NCBI GenBank assembly: GCA_947631865.1
Contig: CANRNF010000028.1
Location: forward strand, 1 to 34,955
Source of the DNA: an uncultured Oscillospiraceae bacterium
GTDB taxonomy: Bacteria; Bacillota; Clostridia; Oscillospirales; Oscillospiraceae
Direction: 5' to 3'
Length of the DNA: 34,955 nucleotides
The position numbers and the translations under genes were made by a program. Numbering within the stretch: position 1 is the stretch's first letter; every line of letters begins with the position of its first letter. Below are positions 15,747 to 22,573 of this stretch, in pieces. Below the pieces are notes generated by a model. It had not been told where the DNA came from. It ran no database searches and saw only the letters and a list, made by a program, of their open reading frames with translations.

Positions 15747-15769
15747 CCGGAGGCGTTGCACGCCTCCGG
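15747..15769. terminator. Hairpin between the hydrolase and the minus-strand low-GC operon
   Basis: A 10-bp stem, CCGGAGGCGT (15747-15756) with ACGCCTCCGG (15760-15769), loop TGC. T tracts are weak on both sides (TCATTTCAT on the minus strand). It probably ends both convergent units and marks the left edge of the low-GC stretch. Confidence 0.5.
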
Positions 15770-15778
15770 CTAAAAATA

Positions 15779-15946
15779 TTACCTTCTCTTGCGCTTGGAC
15801 GTTCCAAACATACCTTTCCATAGCATGTTCTGTGCCTTTCGCTTTCTCCCGGCTTTTGTTGTTGGTATGCCAGTTGCCCTTGCTACTTTCTGCTTTGCGC
15901 TGGTGATCCCCAGCGCACGTTTCCAGCTAAATCCGCCAAATGACAT
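15779..15946 (-). CDS. Small basic protein of unknown function (55 residues)
   Basis: A short open frame that fills the space after the channel gene. It begins MSFGGFSWKRALGIT and ends GTSKRKRR; 16 of 55 residues are Lys or Arg, and the tryptophans and Gly-Pro-Thr core suggest a small nucleic-acid- or membrane-associated peptide. GAGG lies eight bases before the ATG and overlaps the channel's stop region, with only nine bases between the genes, so it is probably translated from the same message. No family can be assigned with confidence. The good ribosome site, tight packing and shared low GC argue that it is real. Confidence 0.65.
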   Translation of the reverse strand: MSFGGFSWKRALGITSAKQKVARATGIPTTKAGRKRKAQNMLWKGMFGTSKRKRR

Positions 15947-15955
15947 CTGTAATCC

Positions 15956-16675
15956 TCATTTCTTGATCTGATCCATATACCCAGCGGTAATGATACCTGC
16001 GGGGAGGGCGACGATTGCAATGCCGACAAAAGATGACACCATCGTCACTATCCTGCCTGCTGTCGTCACCGGGTATATATCACCATATCCCATTGTTGTA
16101 AGACTCACGGTAGCCCAATAGATGGCTTCAAAGAAATTGGAAAACGTGTCAGGTTCCACGTTAAAAATTATCAGCGCGGAAATGAGCACATACCCAACGG
16201 CCAATGAGCAGACTGCCAAGAGCGGGGCTTTTTGTGACTTCATGACTGATGCTATTATCTGCACACTTCTGGCATAGCGGAGCATTTTGAACGACCGGAA
16301 TACTCTGAATGTACGGAACAAGCGAAATAGCTTTATCAGTCTGAGGCCGGGGAAAAGGGAGGTAAACTCTGGGAGTATCGCCAAAAGGTCCACGATGGCC
16401 AGCGGCGTAAAAGGATAAAGGACAAACGAGGCGGCTCCGTGTTTTAGTTTCAAATCGGCAGTTGCGAGCCGCATGACATAGTCTAAAATGAAGCAAGCCG
16501 TGGCAACGGCGTTGATAGCCGAAAAGATACCATTCGTTCCCTTGAAAGCCAGTGGGACAAGGCTGGCGATAATAAGGCACATCATACACAGGTCGTAGAC
16601 TTTACTTGCCTTGTCCCCCTCGTTGGCGACCTCTATTATCTCAAATATTCTCTTACGTATCTGTCTCTTTGGCAT
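15956..16675 (-). CDS. Voltage-sensor-type potassium ion channel
   Basis: A 239-residue six-helix channel subunit. After a charged N-terminus, hydrophobic segments lie at about residues 28-45, 52-70, 84-104, the S4 helix at 110-135, S5 at 150-172 and S6 at 205-232. S4 carries eight basic residues exactly three apart (R112, K115, R118, R121, R124, R127, K130, R133). The pore loop WATVSLTTMGYGD contains the K+ selectivity filter TTMGYGD (193-199), and S6 has the hinge VALPAG. Such channels pass K+ in response to membrane voltage. The start overlaps the 3' end of the preceding gene by 23 bases, so the two are coupled. Base composition matches its operon neighbours, not the flanking genes. Confidence 0.9.
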   Translation of the reverse strand: MPKRQIRKRIFEIIEVANEGDKASKVYDLCMMCLIIASLVPLAFKGTNGIFSAINAVATACFILDYVMRLATADLKLKHGAASFVLYPFTPLAIVDLLAILPEFTSLFPGLRLIKLFRLFRTFRVFRSFKMLRYARSVQIIASVMKSQKAPLLAVCSLAVGYVLISALIIFNVEPDTFSNFFEAIYWATVSLTTMGYGDIYPVTTAGRIVTMVSSFVGIAIVALPAGIITAGYMDQIKK

Positions 16676-17438
16676 TTTCTTTTTTCGCTTTCTGCGCTTG
16701 ATTCAATGCCCTGGTCACTTTCTTTTTTGCGTCAGCAGCTTTCTCGTCATCTAGCACTTCCCGCTTAATAACTTCTTCCAGGATTATCTTTCTGAGGTCT
16801 TCGTTTGGTACTTTAGCATCTGCGGAGATTTTACGGAGAGCCTTTCTCACGACATCAAGCACCGGGTCAGTCAGCAAAATCTGGCCAATAGTAAAGCGGT
16901 TGACAAACTGCTGCTGTGTCCGATATTCGTCAAGGGAAGATTTGTTTCCTTTAGAGATAGACTCTTTGGACAGATAGTACAGCATCTCCAGGTCATGCTG
17001 TTTCTTTGCACTCAATTCGCGGAAGTCAAACTCATACACCAAATCGGCGACGATGGGTTTTCCAAAAATGATGGAGTACACTTTCCATGTGACGGCATTT
17101 GTCAATATAACCCACTCAATGCCGGAATTAGAGCCGTAATCTACAGCTTGCTTGATATGCTGGTCTTTTAGTTCAAGACCAGCCGCCTTTGCTTCTATCA
17201 ATAGGCGCGGTTTGCCGTCGATCTTAACTGCGAGGTCACAGTAGGTTTTCTTGATGGCAAATTCAGAGGTTATTTCATTGAACTTGTCATAGCCAAACAC
17301 ATCTGCGAGGATATCAGAAATGATCATTACTGTATCGCTCTCGTTGATGTCCTTGTCCCGGGCGGCCCTTACGATAGGCTGGAATCTCTTTAGCCCAGCA
17401 GTCAGCCGCTCTTTCGTTTTTGCCGGAATATTAACCAT
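16653..17438 (-). CDS. HsdR_N-like PD-(D/E)XK nuclease-fold protein
   Basis: A 261-residue soluble protein related to the N-terminal domain of type I restriction endonuclease subunit R, found as a stand-alone protein in many bacteria. Residues of about 28-120 hold the fold: NESDTV (E33), then TYCDLAVKIDGK with D68, and LLIEAKAAG with E82-A-K84, which is the D...ExK metal-binding pattern. LKDQHIKQAVDYG and IEWVILTNAVTWKVY follow, as in HsdR_N. The C-terminal ~100 residues are helical and Lys-rich, ending QAQKAKKENAKETDT. No helicase domain, methylase or specificity subunit is present. The ATG at 17438 follows GAGAGGG; the frame is open further upstream. It is first in a three-gene operon with the channel and the basic peptide. 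Confidence 0.82.
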   Translation of the reverse strand: MVNIPAKTKERLTAGLKRFQPIVRAARDKDINESDTVMIISDILADVFGYDKFNEITSEFAIKKTYCDLAVKIDGKPRLLIEAKAAGLELKDQHIKQAVDYGSNSGIEWVILTNAVTWKVYSIIFGKPIVADLVYEFDFRELSAKKQHDLEMLYYLSKESISKGNKSSLDEYRTQQQFVNRFTIGQILLTDPVLDVVRKALRKISADAKVPNEDLRKIILEEVIKREVLDDEKAADAKKKVTRALNQAQKAKKENAKETDT

Positions 17439-17504
17439 GATCGCGCCCTCTCTTTCATGTTCAGCATTTAGCATCTTAGCTAAATTATCAAAATCACCTT
17501 TTAT

Positions 17505-17533
17505 AAAATAGCACAGTTTTCCACACATAGCAA
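17505..17533 (-). promoter_or_regulatory. Possible promoter of the nuclease-like/channel operon
   Basis: On the minus strand: -35 TTGCTA (17528-17533), 17-base spacer, -10 TATTTT (17505-17510), 67 bases before the chosen start. Both boxes differ from consensus and the AT-rich context makes chance matches likely. Confidence 0.45.
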
Positions 17534-17559
17534 GAATGTGGCGTTTTTTCATTTTCCTG

Positions 17560-17587
17560 TTGACATCCGCGGAAAAGGGAGTATAAT
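17560..17587 (+). promoter_or_regulatory. Promoter of cysK
   Basis: Consensus -35 TTGACA (17560-17565), 16-base spacer, consensus -10 TATAAT (17582-17587). The -35 is preceded by CCTG, exactly as at the nifS promoter (CCTGTTGACA in both). Confidence 0.88.
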
Positions 17588-17604
17588 TACAAGACAAGGA
17601 GAAA

Positions 17605-17626
17605 TCCTATTAAACCAATAGGAAAT
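17605..17626. promoter_or_regulatory. Candidate Rrf2/CymR-type operator in the cysK leader
   Basis: A 7-bp dyad TCCTATT (17605-17611) and AATAGGA (17617-17623), spacer AAACC, continuing as AATA to give TAGGAAATA. It lies about 15 bases downstream of the expected transcription start and just before the ribosome site, where a bound repressor would block transcription or elongation. Similar TCCTA, AAACC and TAGGAAATA elements occur at the nifS promoter. Confidence 0.6.
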
Positions 17627-17641
17627 AAGGAGATTTGAAAG

Positions 17642-18571
17642 ATGGCTATCTACAAGTCCTTTACCGAACTGGTGGGGAACACCCCGCTGCTGGAACTGAC
17701 CAACCTGGAGAAGAAGCTGGGCCTGAAAGCCAAGGTCGTGGCGAAGCTGGAGTATTTCAACCCCGCCGGGTCCGTGAAGGACCGCATCGCCAAGGCCATG
17801 ATCGAGGACGCGGAGGCGTCCGGGAAGCTGAAGCCCGGCGCGGTGATCGTGGAGCCCACCTCCGGGAACACTGGCATCGGCCTGGCCGCCGTGGCGGCCG
17901 CCAAGGGTTACCGGGTGATACTCACCATGCCGGAGACCATGAGCGTGGAGCGCCGGAACCTTCTCAAGGCCTACGGCGCGGAGCTGGTGCTCACCGAGGG
18001 GGCCAAGGGCATGAAGGGCGCCATCGCCAAGGCGGACGAGATCGCCGCCCAGACCCCGGGGGCGTTCATCCCCGGCCAGTTCGTGAACCCGGCCAACCCG
18101 GCGGCCCACAAGGCCACCACCGGCCCGGAGATATGGAAGGATTCCGAGGGGACGGTGGACATTTTCGTGGCCGGCGTGGGCACTGGTGGTACCCTGACAG
18201 GCGTGGGGGAGTACCTGAAGGAGCAGAAGCCCTCTGTGAAGGTGGTGGCCGTGGAGCCCGCCTCCTCCCCGGTGCTCAGCAAGGGCGTGGCCGGCGCGCA
18301 CAAGATCCAGGGCATCGGCGCGGGCTTCGTGCCTGACGTGCTCAACACGAAGGTCTACGACGAGATCATCCCCGTGGAGAACGAGGACGCCTTTGCCCTG
18401 GGCCGGGAGCTGGGCCGGACCGAGGGCATCCTGGTGGGCATCTCCGCCGGCGCGGCCCTCTGGGCGGCCATCGAGCTGGCCAAGCGGCCCGAGAACGAGG
18501 GCAAGACCATCGTGGCCCTGCTGCCGGATACGGGGGATAGATATTTGTCCACACCGATGTTCCAGGAATAA
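17642..18571 (+). CDS. cysK: Cysteine synthase (O-acetylserine sulfhydrylase)
   Basis: A 309-residue fold-type II PLP enzyme that makes cysteine from O-acetylserine and sulfide. The Schiff-base lysine is K46 in NPAGSVKDR; the substrate loop is [26 protein letters not shown] is the phosphate-binding loop; [13 protein letters not shown] and VGISAGAA complete the OASS signature. Length and start ([19 protein letters not shown]) match CysK. An AAGGAG site lies before the ATG. It is probably monocistronic. Its product is the substrate of the desulfurase NifS, and the operator-like dyad in the leader suggests common control. In Bacillus, CysK also binds the regulator CymR; whether that applies here is unknown. 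Confidence 0.95.
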   Translation: MAIYKSFTELVGNTPLLELTNLEKKLGLKAKVVAKLEYFNPAGSVKDRIAKAMIEDAEASGKLKPGAVIVEPTSGNTGIGLAAVAAAKGYRVILTMPETMSVERRNLLKAYGAELVLTEGAKGMKGAIAKADEIAAQTPGAFIPGQFVNPANPAAHKATTGPEIWKDSEGTVDIFVAGVGTGGTLTGVGEYLKEQKPSVKVVAVEPASSPVLSKGVAGAHKIQGIGAGFVPDVLNTKVYDEIIPVENEDAFALGRELGRTEGILVGISAGAALWAAIELAKRPENEGKTIVALLPDTGDRYLSTPMFQE

Positions 18572-18587
18572 AAACTACCTTATTGAA

Positions 18588-18819
18588 GCCTCCCTCTGAC
18601 GAGGGAGGTGGCTCCGGCGAACTTCGGGGTCCCCGCGCGAGCCTAGCGAAGCGGGTCGTGTGGGGAAGAGGAGGAGCCGCGGGCCACTTGAGCTTTGCCG
18701 CTTGCGGCAAAGGTATACCTGGCAGCGCGTGCTCCGACGACGAGACGGAGGGAGAGACCGATTTTTCCCTCCCCCAGTCAGCACCGGAGGCGCTGACAGC
18801 CCCCTCGTCTGAGGGGGCC
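18588..18819. repeat. Hairpin-rich intergenic repeat element, MITE-like
   Basis: About 230 bases without a supported gene, made of successive hairpins: CCTCCCTC/GAGGGAGG (18589-18608), CTTTGCCG/CGGCAAAG (18693-18712), GTCAGC/GCTGAC (18777-18797) and GCCCCCTC/GAGGGGGC (18799-18818). The left end and the reverse complement of the right end are similar (about 19 of 25 bases, including TCTGACGAGGG against TCAGACGAGGG), like terminal inverted repeats. Sequences of this kind are scattered between genes in related Clostridia in my recollection. No transposase and no obvious target duplication are seen. Confidence 0.55.
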
Positions 18820-18834
18820 GTTCCAAATAGTATT

Positions 18835-18860
18835 CTCCCCCTGCCGGAAGGCGGGGGGAG
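18835..18860. terminator. Hairpin at the end of the aminotransferase gene
   Basis: An 11-bp stem (18835-18845 with 18850-18860, one T-G pair) and a GGAA loop, 19 bases beyond the aminotransferase stop codon. T tracts are weak on both strands, so its role as terminator is probable rather than certain. Confidence 0.5.
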
Positions 18861-18879
18861 AACTCTATCTTTTGCGCTG

Positions 18880-20169
18880 TTATTTCTTCGCGCCCAGGAC
18901 CTCCAGGGCCGCCAGGCGGGCCGCCACGGAGAAGAGCTGGATGGCGGCGGCCAGGGAGGGCAGATCCGGGAAGGTGGGGGCGATGCGGATGACGCTGTCG
19001 CGGGGGTCCTTCCCGTAGGGGAAGGGGGCGCCGGCGGGGGTCAGGACCAGACCGGCCTCCTTGCATAGGGCCACGCACCGGGAGGCGGTGCCGTCCAGGC
19101 CCTCATAGGCCACGAAGTAGCCGCCGCGGGGGCGGTTCCAGTGGGCGATGCCCCGGGGGGCGATCTCCTTTTCCAGGGTGTGCAGAACGCAGTCGAACTT
19201 GGGCTTGACGAAGGCGGCGTGCTTTTTCATATGGGCGTAGACGCCGTTCACGTCCCCGAAGAAGTGGACGTGCCGGAGCTGGTTGATCTTGTCGTAGCCG
19301 ATGGTCTGGACGCCCAGCTGCTTGAGGAGGAACGTCACGTTCCCCTCGCTGGCCGCGAAGACGGCCAGGCCCGCGCCGGAGAAGGTGACCTTGCTGGTGG
19401 AGGCGAACTCGTAGACCATGTCCCCGCTGCCGAATTCTTTGCAGGCGTCGAAGATGTTGAGAAGGTGGTCGTCCTCCTCTTCAAAGCCGTGGACCAGGTA
19501 GGCGTTGTCCCAGAAGATGCGGAAGTCGTCCGCCGCGGGCTTCAGGGCCGCGAAGGCACGGACCGTGTCGTCGGAATAGGTGATGCCGGAGGGGTTGGAG
19601 TACTTGGGCACGCACCAGATGCCCTTCACGGAGGCGTCGCCCTCCACATACTTCTTCACCAGATCCATGTCCGGACCGGTGGGCAGCATGGGGATGTTCA
19701 CCATCTCGATGCCAAACTGCTCGCATATGGCGAAGTGGCGGTCATAGCCGGGGACAGGGCAGAGGAACTTGATATGTCCCTGCTGGCCCCAGGGCTTGGA
19801 GCCCTTGTAAACGCCCAGCAGCAGCGCCTTCACCACCGCGTCGTACATCAGGTTCAGACTGGACTGTCCGCCCATGATGATGTTTTTCTGCTCCAGACCC
19901 AGCAGGTCCGCGAACAGCTGCTTGCACTCGTCCACGCCGGCCAGCTCGCCGTAGTTGCGCACGTCGGTGCCCTTCCGGGTGACGATGAGCCCCGCCGGGT
20001 CCTGGCCCAAGAGGCCCATGGAAAGGTCCAGCTGCACCGGATTGGGCTTGCCCCGGGCCATGTTCAGATTCCGGGGCATGGCCTTCAAGGCTTCGTATTC
20101 GCTGCTGACCGCTTCATACTCGGCGGCCAGCTCGGCTTTGGTCATATCAAGATAACTTTTCATTATCAT
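18880..20169 (-). CDS. PLP-dependent aminotransferase, class I/II (aspartate aminotransferase-like)
   Basis: A 429-residue fold-type I PLP enzyme. It has the substrate-binding MARGKPNPVQLDLS segment, PLP-contact regions GGQSSLNLMYDAV and CVPKYSNPSGITYSD, the Asp/Tyr in IFWDNAYLVHGF, and the Schiff-base lysine in STSKVTFSGAGLA; the C-terminal arginine region is SVIRIAPTFPDLP. This pattern fits the long aspartate-aminotransferase subgroup common in Actinobacteria and Clostridia, which moves amino groups between aspartate or glutamate and 2-oxoacids. The exact donor is not certain. The ATG at 20169 was chosen because AAGGA is six bases upstream; an ATG at 20163 is the alternative. It has its own promoter and is not obviously tied to its neighbours. 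Confidence 0.88.
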   Translation of the reverse strand: MIMKSYLDMTKAELAAEYEAVSSEYEALKAMPRNLNMARGKPNPVQLDLSMGLLGQDPAGLIVTRKGTDVRNYGELAGVDECKQLFADLLGLEQKNIIMGGQSSLNLMYDAVVKALLLGVYKGSKPWGQQGHIKFLCPVPGYDRHFAICEQFGIEMVNIPMLPTGPDMDLVKKYVEGDASVKGIWCVPKYSNPSGITYSDDTVRAFAALKPAADDFRIFWDNAYLVHGFEEEDDHLLNIFDACKEFGSGDMVYEFASTSKVTFSGAGLAVFAASEGNVTFLLKQLGVQTIGYDKINQLRHVHFFGDVNGVYAHMKKHAAFVKPKFDCVLHTLEKEIAPRGIAHWNRPRGGYFVAYEGLDGTASRCVALCKEAGLVLTPAGAPFPYGKDPRDSVIRIAPTFPDLPSLAAAIQLFSVAARLAALEVLGAKK

Positions 20170-20195
20170 AACCGTTCCTTATTTTGTTCCCCTAC

Positions 20196-20224
20196 AGTAT
20201 ACTCACTTCGGGCGGGTTTTGCAA
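20196..20224 (-). promoter_or_regulatory. Promoter of the aminotransferase gene
   Basis: On the minus strand: -35 TTGCAA (20219-20224), 17-base spacer, -10 TATACT (20196-20201), 26 bases before the start codon. Confidence 0.75.
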
Positions 20225-20307
20225 TCCTTTTTATGCGGACGCGCCGCTTTTTGGGAGAATGTACGACTTCTCCGGCGGACTGGGACAGGAACTGGCGGAT
20301 ATGACAG

Positions 20308-21843
20308 TCAGGAACGGTCCATTTCCCGCAGATACGCCTTGGCGTCCTTGATGAAGCTGGCGATGATGAGCACGATCACCGCCGCGAGAGGGAAGGCCGC
20401 AATGATGGACACGGTCTGCAGGTTGTTCATGGAGCCCTCGGAGAAGATGAGGGCGATGGGCAGGAGGATGAGCAGGATGGCCCAGAACAGCTTCATCTTC
20501 CGGCTGGCCTCCTCCTCGGGGCGGAATTCCCGGTAGCTGTACTGGCTGGCCACAAGGGTGATGGAGTCGAAGCTGGTGGCGTAGAAGGCGATCATGGCCA
20601 GCACCAGCAGCACCAGCACGATCTGGTGGCAGGGGAGGGTGCCCAAAATGGCGATGACGGTCTGGTAGAGGTCCCCGCAGGCGGCGTAAAGGCCCAGGGC
20701 GTCGAACTTGCCCATCATCTGCAGGCCCAGCCCATAGTTGCCCAGGACGATGAAGGACACCAGCGTGCTGCTCACGCCGAAGACGTAGGTGCCCAGAATG
20801 ACCTGCTTTACCGTCCGGCCCCGGCTGATAGAGCCCATAAAGAAGGGGGAGGCCACCGCCCACACCATCCAGTAGGCCCAATAGAAGATGGTCCAGTTCT
20901 GGGGGAAGGAGGAGGTGCGCAGCGGGTCCGTCCAGGTGGACAGGCCGATGTAGTTTTGCAGCATATTGCCCAGCGCGGAGAAACCCGTCTCGATGATGTA
21001 CCGTGCCTGGCCGCCGAACAGCAGCACGTATAAAAGCAGCGCGCCGAAAAGGCCCATGCAGGCGTTGGCAAGCCACGAAACGCCCTTGATGCCCTTCAAT
21101 ACCGCCGCCGTGTACACAAGGCAGGTGACCGCCAATATGGCGATGGTGAGATACTTGGAACTGGGCACGCCCACCAGAGTGGTCAGCGCGGAACTCAGCA
21201 GGGGCGTCGCCACGGAGAAGGTGGTGGCGGTGCCGGCGATGAGGGCGGCCACGGCCAGCACGTCGATGATCCGGCCGGGGGCCCTGTCTGTCTGCCGGCC
21301 CAGCAGGGCCCGGCAGGCCTCGGAATACTTCTGCTTCTGCACGCCCCGCACGTGGAGCATGAACCCGAAGCAGGCGGCCAGGGCGGCGTAAAAGCTCCAC
21401 ACGGTGGGGCCCCAGTGGAACAGGGGGAAGGTGGAGGCCCAGTCCTGGATGGAGCCCAGCTCCGCCACCCGGGGCTCCTGGGCGTAGTATATCCACTCGC
21501 ACAGGGAGTAGAAGAGGATGTCCGCCGCGAGGCCGCAGGTGAACACCATGGCCCCCCATGTCCAGAAGCGGTACTGGGGTTTCTCCCCGGGCTTGCCCAG
21601 GGTGATCTTCCCGATGGGGGAGAAGGATATCCAGAGGGATGCCACCAGCACGCCCAGGCCGATGATCAGATAATACACCCCGAAGGTGTCCCCCAGCAGG
21701 GACCGGATGGTCCCCAGGGCCGCGGTGGACTTCTCCGGGAAGAGGATGAACAGCACGCACAGCGCCAATATCGCCCCGAAGGGCACCAGGGTGGTGAACG
21801 GGTCCAGGCGGCGTCTGCCGCCGGAGGTCTTCCTCTCATCCAT
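20308..21843 (-). CDS. BCCT-family transporter, probably choline/betaine uptake
   Basis: A 511-residue transporter with about 12 membrane helices of the betaine/carnitine/choline family. The family signature is clear: NWTIFYWAYWMVWAVASPFF followed by MGSISRGRT, where the tryptophans line the quaternary-amine site. The N-terminus (MDERKTSGGRRRLDPFTTL) and short C-terminal tail lack a long osmosensory extension. It is the third gene of an operon with a choline kinase fusion and a phosphocholine cytidylyltransferase, so import of choline (LicB-like role) for activation is the best inference. The start overlaps the licC stop by eight bases. No clear terminator follows it. Confidence 0.9.
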   Translation of the reverse strand: MDERKTSGGRRRLDPFTTLVPFGAILALCVLFILFPEKSTAALGTIRSLLGDTFGVYYLIIGLGVLVASLWISFSPIGKITLGKPGEKPQYRFWTWGAMVFTCGLAADILFYSLCEWIYYAQEPRVAELGSIQDWASTFPLFHWGPTVWSFYAALAACFGFMLHVRGVQKQKYSEACRALLGRQTDRAPGRIIDVLAVAALIAGTATTFSVATPLLSSALTTLVGVPSSKYLTIAILAVTCLVYTAAVLKGIKGVSWLANACMGLFGALLLYVLLFGGQARYIIETGFSALGNMLQNYIGLSTWTDPLRTSSFPQNWTIFYWAYWMVWAVASPFFMGSISRGRTVKQVILGTYVFGVSSTLVSFIVLGNYGLGLQMMGKFDALGLYAACGDLYQTVIAILGTLPCHQIVLVLLVLAMIAFYATSFDSITLVASQYSYREFRPEEEASRKMKLFWAILLILLPIALIFSEGSMNNLQTVSIIAAFPLAAVIVLIIASFIKDAKAYLREMDRS

Positions 21844-22573
21844 GGCGTATGCCTCCTTCCAAAAGATACCGGTAGCCGGGGTCGGCTGCGGCCAGATCAG
21901 CGATGCTGTCTATCTCCAGCACGGCACCGGGCTCCATGGGCCGCACGCCCAGGCTGTACTCCTCAGGGTGGCAGAACAGGGCCACGTCGTCCCAGTATAT
22001 CTGCCGGTTTTTCTCTATCTCGAATTCCAGTTCCAGGTGTTTTTTCAGTTTTCGGCCGTCTTCCGCTGTCCAGCGGGAGACGCTGAAAAGCTGCCAGCCG
22101 CGGCTGCCGCCGGTGCGGCTGCAGGATGTCACCACGCCGTTTTCCACGGTGAGCAGCCACTCGTCTGTGGGCTCCTCGGTCCACACGCAGTTGTAGCCGG
22201 ACCGGTCGAAATCCGGAGCCAGGGCGGCGGGGTCTTTGATGATCTGGTCCCCGTCCAGGATGATGGCGTCCTCCAGGTGGTCCCGGGCGGCGTACAGGGA
22301 GGAGATGTTGTTGGCGGTCGCGTACCAGGGGTTCTCGATGAGGCTGAGGCCGGGATAGTCGGCAGGGAGGCGGGCGAACAGCTCCTTTTTGTAGCCCACT
22401 ACCACGTATATCTCCGCGATGCCGTTTGCCCGCAGGGCCCGGATGCAGGAGTCTATCATGGGCATGCCGTTCACCGGGATGAGGGGCTTGGGTGTCTTAA
22501 GCGTCAGGGGCCGCAGCCGGGTCCCCTCCCCGGCGGCCATGATGACCGCCCGCTTTACGGTGTGCGCGCTCAT
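21836..22573 (-). CDS. licC: LicC-like CTP:phosphocholine cytidylyltransferase
   Basis: A 245-residue sugar-nucleotidyltransferase-fold enzyme. The nucleotide-binding signature is MAAGEGTRLRPLTLKTPKPL near the N-terminus; NPWYATANNISSLYAARDHL and LDGDQIIKD match the LicC group, which couples CTP and phosphocholine to CDP-choline for decoration of surface polymers. Its start overlaps the stop of the upstream fusion by four bases (ATGA). Specificity for phosphocholine is inferred from the LicC-like NNI-SLY segment and the operon context of choline kinase and BCCT transporter; phosphoethanolamine or aminoethylphosphonate remain possible substrates. No LicD-type transferase lies in the window. 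Confidence 0.85.
   Translation of the reverse strand: MSAHTVKRAVIMAAGEGTRLRPLTLKTPKPLIPVNGMPMIDSCIRALRANGIAEIYVVVGYKKELFARLPADYPGLSLIENPWYATANNISSLYAARDHLEDAIILDGDQIIKDPAALAPDFDRSGYNCVWTEEPTDEWLLTVENGVVTSCSRTGGSRGWQLFSVSRWTAEDGRKLKKHLELEFEIEKNRQIYWDDVALFCHPEEYSLGVRPMEPGAVLEIDSIADLAAADPGYRYLLEGGIRHG

Noticed and set aside
14641-15770. tRNA-Leu as the integration site of the low-GC module
   Set aside because: The module is separated from the tRNA by a normal high-GC hydrolase gene, no integrase is present, and I found no repeated tRNA end at the far border.
16653-17438. Complete type I restriction-modification system
   Set aside because: Only an HsdR_N-like domain is present; helicase, HsdM and HsdS genes are absent.
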